Source of the DNA: Cinnamomum chago
Taxonomy: Eukaryota; Streptophyta; Magnoliopsida; Laurales; Lauraceae
NCBI GenBank assembly: GCA_038049695.1
Contig: CP142453.1
Coordinates: forward strand, 18,418,001 to 18,482,000
Reading direction: 5' to 3'
Length of the DNA: 64,000 nucleotides
Made by a program: the position numbers and the translations under genes
The notes under the pieces: model-generated
Database searches by the model: none
What the model was told of the DNA's origin: nothing
Seen by the model: the letters and a program-made list of their open reading frames with translations, nothing else
In this document: positions 34,914 through 48,200 of the stretch, piece after piece
How the letters are laid out: each line of letters opens with the position of its first letter
Numbering within the stretch: position 1 is the stretch's first letter

Positions 34914-37900
34914 ATGGCAATGATACCTTGCGGAGGGACATGTGTATCACAGTGGGGAGTTCGGCCTCAGTTTGTACTAAGATCTTCATCCTTACGAGCC
35001 ACGCCAAGTTGTGTCACGAACAAGTTGCTGACGTCCCGATTCACGTAAGCATTTATATATGATTAATTTTCACCTTGAGAATGGATCCTTTAATTTGATT
35101 TACTTGACAATTTTTTTTCAAAACTCTTTAATACAAATGTAACTGTTGCATTGTTGTTGTTGTTTTCTGTTTCCTTTTATGATATTAAAAAAAACTCGGA
35201 ACAAGCCTTGACATTTTTGCAACCTTTCATGTGGTTGAGATGGTGGTGGTTATTATTCATGCTTCTTGGGTGCATCATTGCTGACCAAGTCTTAAGAAGC
35301 TATTCATGTTTATTTATTTATTTACTATATAATTTTTTATTGGGTAACTTGTCCCAACATAGTTGGGGCAAGGCTCTGATGATACTGATGAATTGTTATC
35401 GGATAAGCAGATTTTAATTTGAAAGTGAAGCGTGTGATCAAGAAGTAGAACCGAAAATGTAAAAACATACAGACAAGTACATAAGGAGGAAAAACTAGTG
35501 GAAACCCTTTATATTTGAATCGAGACAACTCTTAAGAGTTTTGATAGAAAGTCAGCTTATCCCCGTTATTTGTGAATACACAAGATGAATATACAAGCGT
35601 TGTCTGTATTTATGCCATCTTTCTCAAGTCTTTTGGCATTCCTTTTACCTTCATTCCAATGTGGACAGAGCTGTGAGTCAAAATTGGCCAAGCACTTTAA
35701 TTTAATTGAAAATCACCTGAATCCATGCTTCTATGATATTGCTCCTTTTGACTGCTAAATAGTTTTCTTCCATTGCATCTTTTACGTCAGCCAAGGAAAG
35801 ATGAAACTGATGAAGTATTACAATTAATTAGAAGAATTTCGCCTATCTCCACCTATGCCGGATTGCCCTTGATTCCCATCCACATTACTTTGGCATCCCT
35901 TTGGGTGGTGATTTCTGCCTCTCCTTTTTCTAAAACCCGGCTTGATACGCAAAACACCCCACCCCCCCCACCCCCACACCCCCAAACCAAAAAAAAAAAA
36001 AAAATCCGCCCATACACAACATGACTTCCAAGTGCCAGCACCTAATGAACTCTCTGGTGCAGCCCGGATCCGTGATCGAGCAATATATCAATCTCCCGAA
36101 GGATCAATTGAATCCAAGCTGGATTCTAGGCTGAACCCAAAGGACTAAGTTGGATGGTTGGGTCCATATGTGGGCCCATGAGCTCTTTTGTGCTTCCGTA
36201 TTGCATCAACTCTCCCCGGCTTAGAAGAACTCGTTAGATAATAGCTTGATAACGTTCATAAAGATCGGGATTCGGGTGCTGAAGGTCGGTAGCCGTAATC
36301 CATGTAGCATTGGAGATGGGCCCATTTTGCCTACGGACAAGGAACTTCTGAAAGCCTCGTTGTAACTGTCATTGCTAGCGGCAATATGTCGTCGAACTTC
36401 ATATTTCTGCTGCATGTGTTTAATGAAGTTATCGGCTTCAACACTAGGGCGTGTTTCAAGAGGCTATGGGACAAGAGCAATAGGGAAGCGTGGTCGTACA
36501 CTTGTGACTGCTTCAAATGGAGAGATGCCTATGGGTTGATTGACTGAATTGTTGTATTAAAATTCAGCCCGTATCCGAGATCGAGCAATAGATCAATCTT
36601 CCAAAGGATCGATTGAATCCAAGATGGATTCCAGCCACTAGGGCAAGAGCAAAATCATAAAACAATCCATAAAACTCACGATGAACTCAGAAATCTATTA
36701 TTGATTAAAATTAAGCATGCCCAACTACAATGGAGGGCTTAATATATATAGGCAGTGATCTTAACCACTAAGAATTCCAAAATATAAAGCTACTAATCCT
36801 GATTAATCAATAAATTAGAACCAATTCCTAATTAAAGAAACTTAAGATAAAAATAGCATGCCACAGTATCTTCTCAGCCAATTGGACTTGTGGGCAGAAC
36901 CCAAAGGACTGGGTTGGATGGCTAGGTCCATCATGTGGGCCAAGGAGCTCTTTTGGGCTTCCGTACTGCTCTCCCATTGAAATTCTTTCTAGAGAGGATT
37001 CAATATGTCATATGATCCTGAACCAATGTAATGATTGCCACTAGAGATCTTTCGTGATGGTTGAGTATTTGGTAATGGTACTCTTTCCAATTTGACCATA
37101 AAGTTTCTACCATTTTTGTTGCTACTATCATAGGATTTGCGATACGGTTCATATCAAATCCAACGAACACCTTTCGTACCTATATAGTGAATCAAAATCT
37201 GAAAGGAATTGAAGGATTCAAGTGATAATGTGAATTGTAAGATGCATATATCATATATCATATCACGGTACTCAATCGATACGATACGTGGGAGTTGGGA
37301 ATCCTAACATTTGACTAAGGAAACCTATTGAGATAAGAATCCTTAAGTTTTCGGGATGTTTTAGTGAGAAGGCATGTCCGTGTGATTGGAGTGTTCGAGC
37401 AGAGGTCTGGTCTTTTTCCCTACATTCATTTTGTTTTTGCGCGAATCACTTCTTCGCCTTCATGTGGCACATTGTATCCATATGAGGATGATGAATTTTT
37501 ATATATTATTATTATTATTATTATTATTATTACATTTAAAGTGACCGAATAGACTGCTGCAGGTTTTTCTGTTTTGGTTGACTAGTATATCTTTATTTGA
37601 ATCTTTGATGTATACTTGATATTATATAGGAATTATAAGCTAATGCACAAGTAGATGCTGCTATACAACTTTTGAATCTTGAAATGATCAATAGGGCTGT
37701 TTTTTTCTTTCTTTTTTTCCGTGATATATTAAACATAAAAATTATAAACACATATATTTTGTATGATATATATCGGCAATGTTCTTCATATGATTTTATT
37801 GGGCTTATTTGTCACTATATTGATGCTGCTATCAATAGAGAACTAGCACAGAAACCTGTGCTTTGCCCACTAAATGAAGATTAAACAACCATAAATATCG

Positions 37901-40900
37901 ATAAATTTAAACATCACTACATAAAAAAAGTTAAACATCAATTAATCTATAAAAATATAAATGACTAATAAGTTTGGAATGAACATAACTATAAAAGTCT
38001 TCAATACTTAGGAAACTAAATATCAAACATTTTAAAAGATGGAGTAAAGATCAGAAGCAAAAACACGTGAATACCATTTGTGGAAGATGAAATTCAAATA
38101 TATGAAAAAGCGAATAATTCATCTCCCGCTTCCTCCATCTATAAACTTTCTCCTCATTGTCATCTATGTAACCTAGGAAACTAAAGGAGCAAAATAAAGG
38201 TAGAATGAGAGTTGAAATTAGTGGATGATAAGAGAGGAGGGAATGCATTGAGTAGAATCTCCATAGGTAAGTGAGTTGCATGTTTGTTGAAAGGGGGGTA
38301 GATGGGCATAAAGGGACGTGAGGTGGATGTGGGGAAAGTGGGGGAGAAAACAGTTATGAAAACTGGAAATAACTGTTGGTTAAAATTTAAATGTACAGTC
38401 AAAATTATCTAAAAAGGCCTCTAGCTTAATATATTATAATGGATGGATTATGAATAGCTAATATTGTCCTTATGTTTCAAATTCTTGTACTATTTCTCCC
38501 CTTTGTTTAACAGAATAAAGAGAAAATTCTACTATTGACAATTAGATTAATGATCGATTAAATTTGACACCTTGAACAATTTCCCATACGCTTTTGATTG
38601 TCAGAACACTGGCTACCTAAAGAGTCTCTCAACACATTCTTTCCTGCTATAGAAAGGGCTAGATCTTTATCTCTCCGGTCTCCTCCAAAGTCCAAAGTAG
38701 TCCTCAAAACCCTTGAAAACCCGAGGAGGACCAAGTGGTGGATGAATAGGTGACTTTTTTGTCTGAAAACAATACAAAATGCTAATTTTGGAAGAAAGTG
38801 TCACTACCATCTAGGTTGTTGATTGTAGGTGATGCAACCCATGCATTCAACCAACAAGAGATGGTCCACCGTCCTCCACATGCCCAACATGGGGGCCAAG
38901 TCCATTCACATAGGTTTGAATTAAGGCATGTCGTTAATTTACCATAAATTTTGACATCCAGTCATATTAGGAAGTTACTATTTTTATTATATATGAATCT
39001 TTCGCATGTCCTTAATTTACCATAAATTTTGACATCCAGTCATATTAGGAAGTTACTATTTTTATTATATATGAATCTTTCTTCCAAATCAAGTTGGCAT
39101 AAGAAATCTTGTTAGATATAGAAAAAAATGTTACCATGCAGAAAGAGAAAGGAAAGAAATCCCATTGAGAATAGTAGGGTGGCACATCCAGGCCTCCTTA
39201 TAAATATGTGCAATCTCGTTAATTTCAGTCAATGGAAATACTTATTTTCTCTCAAATGAGGTTTTGACCGTATGACCAGGAAAATGCTCCCCTTAGTCTT
39301 AAAATTTAAAAATTTCCCCTGCAGTGCGTCATACATGTACATGCTGCAAAATGATAAAATTGCCCATATTTTTGTGATATCGCAAAAGTTTGTGAGATTT
39401 TGCAATATTGCATATGTATTATGCAACACTGCAAAAAATTGGAAAAAAAAAGAAAAAAAAATTGAATAGCCTTCTGAAAATATTTGTTGCCTTCTCCCTT
39501 GTTCTCTGATTGCAACCAATCTGCAAAACCAATGACACCTTCTGAATTGCCCCCATCTGAAGAGCCTCCACCGAACTCCACCCATCTTCTCCTCTGTAGT
39601 TCTTGCATAACTTCCAAAGACCAGAAACCCTGGCCTTCTTTCCATATCCCATGCATGCAAAGCAAAGCTACATGATAAACTCAACCCCTCTTTTCTAAAT
39701 CCCAACTCCCAAGCATAAAAAGCAAGGCTAACACAATTCTTATATATAATTCCAAGCATCAGGCCCTCAAAATAATCTCCTTAACCAAAACAAAGGAATT
39801 GGATTTTATATATTTACAAAACCCATGTCCCTATTTGCATGCGCGAAACCATAAAATCGAAATAAAACTACTACTTTCTTGCAATTACAAAGATCAAAAC
39901 ACCAGATCGGTCCCTTCATTTGTTTTTATGGACTTTATCACACTTCATCGGATTCCTAGGAGGAAATAGAAGCTCTGGTCCTTCTCATGTGAGAGAGGTT
40001 TATGAAATCAAGGATGAAAAAGAGAAGTGGGTTTTACTTGTAATGAGGAGGTGCAAATACCATTCAAAAAAAAAAAAAAAAAGGAGGTGCAAATGTGGTG
40101 AGGTGAACTGGGGTTTAATCCTCTGGTCTGTTTTGAATCAAATTTCAAACTTTAATTGTTTGGGAAGGCTGAAAACGATATTAGATAGATTTTTTTGCTG
40201 TTTCTTTGACTATCTTTGCTGTTTTCGGATTTGAGATTTTTTTTTCGCGATGTTGAGAACATTTCTGTTTGAATTCTAGTTCTGTGGCATTTCTGTAGTT
40301 TCCTGAAACCTATTTAGGTAAATGCAGAGAGCCATTTGATCAAAAGCTCAGATTTTTGCGATATTGCAGAATTTTGCGATATGACAAAAATATGGGCATC
40401 TTGGTCATTTCACCATGTGTACTTGTTGTATGAAGCACTGTAGGGGAAATTTGAAAATTTAAGCATGAGGAAGGAAAATCCGACACGGTCAAAACCACTT
40501 CCTCTTTTGTGATCTTGGTGGTGGTCCATCCTCGAGTCGATAGTGGATTCTTTTGTTCCTTATTTGGTACAGATTCTAAAGGCTTGGAGCCTTGTGAAGA
40601 TCTTGTGGAGACTCCTTTCTTTCCATTACCCCATCACTAAAATCCCTGTATTCTGCCTACAATTTGAAAGTTCTAAAAGTAACCTAGTTGAAACAAAGCC
40701 TGAACTCATTATAAAAAAAAAAGAGCCCAAACTCTTCCTAAGCCGCAGTTTCCTTTCTCATTCCATTCTGTTATGTTTTTATGCTAAAAACATAAACTCT
40801 AATATTTTTTAATGAAAATTGGAAAAATTAGAAGAGTTGGAAGGTGCTCATTGTTGCAACCTTCAGGTTGTGGGTTCTTGTTACGTAAGCAATAAAATAG

Positions 40901-42118
40901 AAGGAAACCCAAGAAAGGTTAGTTGCAATAAGGATCTTCGTCATTCTCGTATCCTACACTTGAATTCAAATTACTGCACATGAGTGCCAGGTGGCTTTCC
41001 CATCTGCAGTATATCAATCCTCATGTAACAACTTGATAAAATAATTATAATGATATGAGGACACATGATCTCCGATTAGTGGGGGGTGTAAATTTGATGT
41101 TTTCTACATGAATGATAGTATATTTAGCATGCTTGGAAGTTTCACCTTGTTACCGTTACAACTTCTGGCAAAATATTCCTGATGCAGTACGGGCCCAGGA
41201 CCTTCCGTACTGCATCAATTCCCTTTTATTTTTTCTTTAAAATGATTGGCTTGAATACCTACTTGCCTTGATAGATTGGTGGAATGGAAACTGGGAGTTT
41301 CTGTGTCACTATAATATTATTGTTATTCTTGTGAACAATCTGTATTTTTTAAATTAATTCCTTTAAGCAATTCGAAATTTTCTAGATTAGTTGAGCATAA
41401 ATTTGTATTATATGTAATTTAGTTTGTGTAGTGATCCAAGCAAGGAGAAGTATTTGGCGTCATCATGTGCAAGCTTTTTGTCCCAAGACTCTTTACATTT
41501 CCCTTTCAATACTCGATCATCTCAAAATTGTCGCCGAATTAGGGGAGCACAATTCATTGTTAGAGCAGAGAGTGTGAGTATTCTCACTTTGTTATCAATT
41601 ACTTCATGATGCTGAGAATGTGGTGTACTTTCATAACATACTTATCTGTTATTCAACTTTATCTTACATGGTATGAAAGTTCAACATGTCCTGTACTTGT
41701 GATCTCAAGTGAAAGTCTTTTCTAACACAGGATTTCTATTCTGTCCTTGGGGTGTCGAAAAATGCCAGCAAATCTGAAATAAAAAGTGGTAAGTCTCTCT
41801 CTGTGTTGTGTGTGTGTGTGTGTATCCCCTAAGACGTTCTTGACTATTTTTCTCCTATTTTAATGCAACTTGTTTTGAGTAATGTTTTATAGCTTCTATT
41901 TCTCTTGTTTGCTTTAAAATAGTTTCATAGGGAAAGAAATTCACTCATGGTTTAAAATTGTGGTTCTCACATGCATTGTTGGTGTTGTGGTCAACTTTGA
42001 AAATTGGTATGTTGCAATTTGCAACTGTTGCGCTTGTCATGTGTAAATTTCTTTTACTTTTACAAAAGAAATCTGAAAAAACATACAAAAATCCAAGAAA
42101 GATTCTAGAACCTGATGC

Positions 42119-42163
<45 letters not shown>

Positions 42164-45100
42164 TCTTCACTAGGGCACATTATAAAAGCAAATTATCACT
42201 CTCTTAAAGTCATCAACATCATATATCTCTATTTTATCATAAATTGTTTAGTATTATTTAAATACAATGACAAAGTGAAATATATGTGCTAAAAGTTGTA
42301 GGAATATTATTCTGAAAACTATATATTATGCAAATAAAGTAAATATCTTTAACCAATAACTAATTAGCTATTAAATATATATATATATATATATGTGATA
42401 AGTTGATAATATTCAAGTCAACACAACAGGATGTAAATTGAGGATTTACGAGTTGAGAGACATGAATTAGAAGAATCTGTCTGGGAGTGTGAGAATTTAG
42501 CTGGATGAATGAAGATCAGTGGAACATTGTGTAGGATGCATACCTCTGCATAGGCTGATAAGAGTGTGAAAAACCAAAGGATCCATATGAATATCTGCTG
42601 TTCCATGGACGATTGTGGCTCATTCTCATTGCATGAACTTGATTTGATGGCTGTGGCTCTTAAGGTTGGGAATATGAAGAGAAAACTCGGTGTCTATATA
42701 GAACTGGGCCACTCTGGATGTGAATTGTCATTATCACCAGATGAAATTGCCTCTTCTTCCTTAGCCCCAAAATCTTCTTCGAGACATTTTTCCCATTCAG
42801 TATTTTTTCTTGCTCTTGGATGAATTTCTTCTGTTTTCATACATTCAAGGGTGGCTGCATTTCCTTATTTATGGTCATGGGTACATTCGAATATTTAGCA
42901 AGTTAGCTTGACCTATGGGGTTTGGGGATGTTTCAATCGTGTCCATCCACTACTTTCTCATAGTGGAGACATTCAATTTTGACTCTAGTGTCTTCAATAT
43001 CCCGACCATATGTCCGAGCAAGATCTATTTCATGCATATCTTATTTAAAAAGAAAACATGATTTTCGTTGTCTCGTAACATAGTAACCTCAAAAATAAGG
43101 TTTGTTTTGATACTTTTTTAAAACTTAATTTTATTATATAATATTACGATAAATTTAAAAATAAATATCTATGACAAATTTTACATTTATGGCTAAACAA
43201 CATATAGATTTAGGAATTTATATGGTCTACATGGAAGATAGAAGCCAAAAAATAATGTTTCATTAATGATTTATAATACTAATAATTTTTTATGATATCA
43301 TATTTCAATAAATGAGTGCTAGATGGTTGAGGATGTTGAAGTAAGAGTTGGATTGAAGTGTAGACTTGCTTCTGAAGTGCTTTGTGATAAGCATATACCA
43401 ACATGGTTGAAGAACAATTTTTTACAAAACAACGATTAGACTAGTTATGACCTATGGAGTAAAATTTTGGCCAAAACTCGTGTGAAAAATGAGTATAGTA
43501 GATGTGAGAATGTTGAAATGGATGCATGGTAAAACTACGAAAGAATAAGAAATGAACACATTCAGGAGCATTTAGAGGTAGCATCAACAAGTGATATATT
43601 AAGATAGCCTCGTTTGAGATGGTTTGGACATGCGAGACATAGGCCAATAATGGTGCTAGAATTGAAAAGTTTTTCTATTAAGGTTGATTGCCCCTCAAAA
43701 GAAATATGGTAGGCTGAAGAGGACATGGAAGAAGGTCATAAGGATAAATATGAAGATGTGCAACCTGTTGGAGGATTTGGCCAATGATAAATTGTAATGG
43801 CAAAAAATAATTCATACAGCTGACCCAACATAGTTGGAACAAGGCTTTGATGACGATGATGATGTTGATGATGATATTACAATAAATCTGAAAATAAATA
43901 TAATAAAAAATTATGGCCTACAAATTATGGATTCGAATGTTGTTAAGGTCTATGTGGAAGATAAGGACACGAAATATGATCTTACAAATGATTTTTTTAC
44001 AATAAAAAACTATTTTATTGAATATTATTTTTTCTACAAAAAAAAAAAAACCTCAAACCTTGTAGATATAGACATTTAAAAAAGTCTGAATGCTAGTTTT
44101 ATGAATGAGAGTCCATGTAATCATTTCCTTTGTAAGTAATTTGATGAAAATATATTTTGAAAATGCTGTGATCTCTCTTAAGCAAAAAAAAGAAAAAGAA
44201 AAAAAGAGAGTAATAAATTTTGACTCAAAATCACTAGATCTAAGGTAATTTAATTTAAATACATGAAAATTCAAAAAATTCTAAATCTCCCTGGATTTGG
44301 TTTCAAATTCCAAATCTTTCAAGCATTAATCAAAACAACAAAATATTAACCCATTCTAATTAATCCTAAAACAAAAATATTTCTTCTACTTGTCTATGGT
44401 GATGACCATGTGGGTTTGTTGGCGAAGATGTCTTCAAGACCACTGTAGGTGATGATTCCTAAGATTCACAAAAAAGTGAGAATTCTGATGGAAGATCCTC
44501 CATCACTTCCTTATGGACCCAAGTTGGAGAAAAAATATTTGGTTACTCCTGTTCCACGTCAATGCCTACCTTTTCCACGTTGATAACTCTACAGAAAATG
44601 AAATGCAGCACAACTGCACCCACATGCGCTCTCGGGTTCACACAAAAAGAACTGTTGGTCCTGATTACTGCATCTCCCTTCCCATAAAGTCAAGATGGTT
44701 AACGGTACAAAAAATAAAGAAATAAATAATGAAATTAAGATGATTCACCAACATGTCAAATAGGCCGAAGTGGTATGTCATGCATGCTGGATCATTTCAG
44801 GCTGATCGGCCCCTGAACCATCTTTATATTTTGGGCAAACAGTTTCTCAAATTTCTTTAAGTGTAGGGTTCTCACAATTGTTGTGCATTATTTTTCTTTT
44901 CCTGTTGTACATTGAAAACTTATGTGGTTGCATGCAAATCTCTCTTTGTATTCTGCATTCTTTCTTATAGTTTAGTGACAAAAATAATACAGAGCATTAC
45001 CTTTGCCGCATTTATCAATATTCACATAATTGATCCTGTCTTTAATGAACTTAACATTCTTGATCTTCAGCTTATAGGAAACTTGCCAGGAGTTATCATC

Positions 45101-45189
45101 CAGATGTGAACAAGTGAGTTGAAATTTTACATATCAGAACAGTGTTGGGCATGGCTTTCTAATCATGTAAAATGCTTTAGCTAGATTGA

Positions 45190-45261
<72 letters not shown>

Positions 45262-48200
45262 CATTGGCATCTATTTTTCCTGCATCTGCTTCTAATTTGA
45301 TAGTATTGTTTCAACTCTAAAACTGATACGCGGACACACAGCATTCCGAGTTAGCTCCTTTTAATCCTCACTTTCACCCCAGGTTCCCCTGTGGGTTCTA
45401 ACTCTAAACCCAAGTGTCATCCATTACTCAACTTGAACTTGTCCCCACCCATTTGGCTACATGGGTTGGGTTGTATCCTGATTATAATCTGAAGTTTGGC
45501 ATATTTCAAATCTATTTCCAGTCTAGGCAATGGACCTGTTGGGTTAGTTAGATGCCTTTCCGCCCTTTAGAAGAAGCCTGAAAAACTTTCTTGAAGAAAT
45601 CAAACTTTCCATAGCCTTTATGGTTATCTGGCAAATGAGCACACGAGTCACAGCTCTTGAACTCGCCACTTCTTGCACTCATCTGATTACAATATGTTTA
45701 TTTTTGCAACATATACCTTTTTTGTACAATGGTTTCCCCCTCTCATTATTATAAATAGCTAGATCTGCATTTATGACTGTTTATTAAACAGCCTCCTTAA
45801 AATTCATGGCTCTATGGGCACATTGGCTAATGGATACTAAAATTTTATGAATTCCTACAAAAGGGGTCTTAATCAAATGTGTTAATAGTGAAGGATCAAC
45901 AAGTAGATCTTCAAGTGACTAACAAGATTTAATATATTTGATAGGGATTGGTTTCCTACATTTTACCCTATGAAATGAACTGCAGATGCATCCAATCCCT
46001 TGAGAAGACTGCTCAGGACTGCCAGGTCCACTCCCGTAAGACCAGGCCTGCACAGGCCCATCTGTGACAGTTGATTAATTAAGCGAGCGAGCTGAAAGAG
46101 ATGAGAAAAGAAAAGGAAGAAAGAGATGAAAGATTAGGAAGATAAGGAAAGATGTGTGTTTCTTTCACAGGATTCTGTTACACCTTTTATATAAAACTTG
46201 CATGTTAATTACAAAAACACCCCTCATAAGAATCATAGAAACAAAAACCTAAGGGATATTCCATAAGTTTTAGTATGAATATCAGTCATGCCCAAGTTCC
46301 CACATTTATTTTGAAGATAACTTTTACTTACTGTCCATCTAGTCAAAATCTGCAAGATGGTCCACATGGCCTCTTTTAAAGCAACTCTTTCTTGAACAAC
46401 ATCACTGTCTACCTCAGTATGCTTTGTGCACTCTTGGTAGAGTAGATTAGAAGAGATATGAAATGCTTTGTCCACTCTTGGTAGAATAGATTAGTATAGA
46501 TATGAATATCCTCCATTTTGTCACAATGAATTGCTGTAGGAAGAGGAATCTACATCCCTAACGTTCAACAATTTCCTTCGCCACAAGAGTTAACAAACTC
46601 CATGGGCTGTCATTGCTCAATAATCAGCCTTTGTACTTGACTGAGCCCCCGAAAGTTTCTTGCTCTTTCATTTGACTAGCTCGCCATGTACCAGAGAGCA
46701 CTACCAAGTAGTTAATCTTTGATCATTATATGAACTTGCTTACTCAATATTTGTGTATATTTCAACATCAACATGACCATGATTTACATACAATATGACA
46801 CATCCTAGGAATTTCTTTAGATATCGCAGAATTCTATTAACAAATTTATTTGACCAGACAGTGGACAATTCATAAATTGACTGACCACACTGACTACTTA
46901 AGGTCTAATGATTGCCAGATATACAGCTTACCAATCAACTATTGATATAGTCCGAGATTAGGTAAATGATCACCACTTTCATATCTAAGACGATGATTCT
47001 ATTCAAGAGGGGTGTTTTTTTTTTTTTTGAAAAAAGATAAAACTTTATTTCACCAAGCAGAAGAACAGAAACAAGAACCATCGAAAACTACAATGAACAA
47101 GGGAAAACACCTAAAAAAAACTTATACATCAAAAGAAATAGAAGTGTGAAAACTCCTTCCCTCGCCAGAACATCTACCATAGTTTTAACTTTTCTTAAAA
47201 CATGATGGAAAGAAGCACCCAACAGACTTGAAATATCTTTCACCTCCACCCGATCCGTTAGCCTCCGAGGATGAATAGCTTTTCCAGAACCCCATTGGAT
47301 AGAAGAAAAAGAATCTCCTTCACTGACAGGATTAAGACCTCCAATTCTACGCCGCTCAGGACACCCAATTAGAAGAGCAAACAACTCAACTTTCTTTGCA
47401 TTTGAAGAACCCACTTGGCCTAGAAAGTTTCTAATAATTAGACTGTTCCAATCTTTGATGACCCCACCAATACCTTCTCGTTGACCACTTTGAATGAAAC
47501 TACCATCAAAGTTCAACATAAAAATACCAGGCGGGGGATGATTCCAAACCGGTGTTTGCACAATTCTAGAACGCCAACCTCCTTTTATAATAGCTGCCCA
47601 AGACCGATTAAGATCTTCCAAAGAGATTCCAATAAATTCCGTACTATTACATACCCATTCCGACATAGTCCAAATGATGGACTCAACAACTCCCTCAACA
47701 GATTCGCTCTTGTTGGTAAACACTCTTTTATTCCTCTCCAACCACAATTTCCACACCATAGCATAAGCAACTAATTTCCACAAAATATTGCCGCGAATAG
47801 ACTTACTTCGTAGATGCCATTGGAGAAAAAGATCTTCTACATTCTTAGGCACCACCCAACTCATGTCAAAGAAATTTAACATAGCCATCCAAACTTTATA
47901 AGCAAACTGGCAATGAATTAGCAAATGATGAGCCCTTTCCTCATCCTTTAAACACATAGGGAACCCATTGACTAAAAAGTGCTTCCTTCTTCGCAACATG
48001 TTTAGTCAAAATTTTATGCTTTCTTGCCACCCAACAAAAACCCAGAACTCTTGGCGGAAGGTAGGGATCCCAAAAAGATTGCCAACCTTTCCCTCTACTT
48101 GAATTGTCAGCCAAAACATTATAAACAAGACCTGACTAAAAACTGACCTTTTATGGCATGTTTCCAGAGCCTTTCATCATCTCTCTGCCAATTGACACAT

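Larger units (their letters stand above)
35045..41422 (+). other. DnaJ coding intron 1 (6.4 kb), transposon-rich
   Basis: It contains an RTE 3'-end scrap (35350-35398), a deleted gypsy element (36056-36975), an ATT run (37504-37532), a possible Helitron (37843-38447), a tandem duplication (38936-39071), a long-inverted-repeat element (39260-40496), a SINE-like copy (40842-40895) and the LTR-end palindrome (41180-41217). No functional exon was seen. Confidence 0.8.
41789..45070 (+). other. DnaJ coding intron 3 (3.3 kb)
   Basis: It contains the ATT run, an AT run at 42377-42394 and the RTE LINE fragment at 43318-43878. The frames at 42418-42823 and 44513-44725 show no recognised domain. Confidence 0.7.

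Noticed and set aside
43853..43878. GAT repeat read as an acidic Asp run in a protein frame
   Set aside because: It is the 3' tail of the RTE LINE, not a coding repeat.
47481..47774. Plus-strand frame across the LINE
   Set aside because: It is antisense to the RNase H-type part of the LINE.
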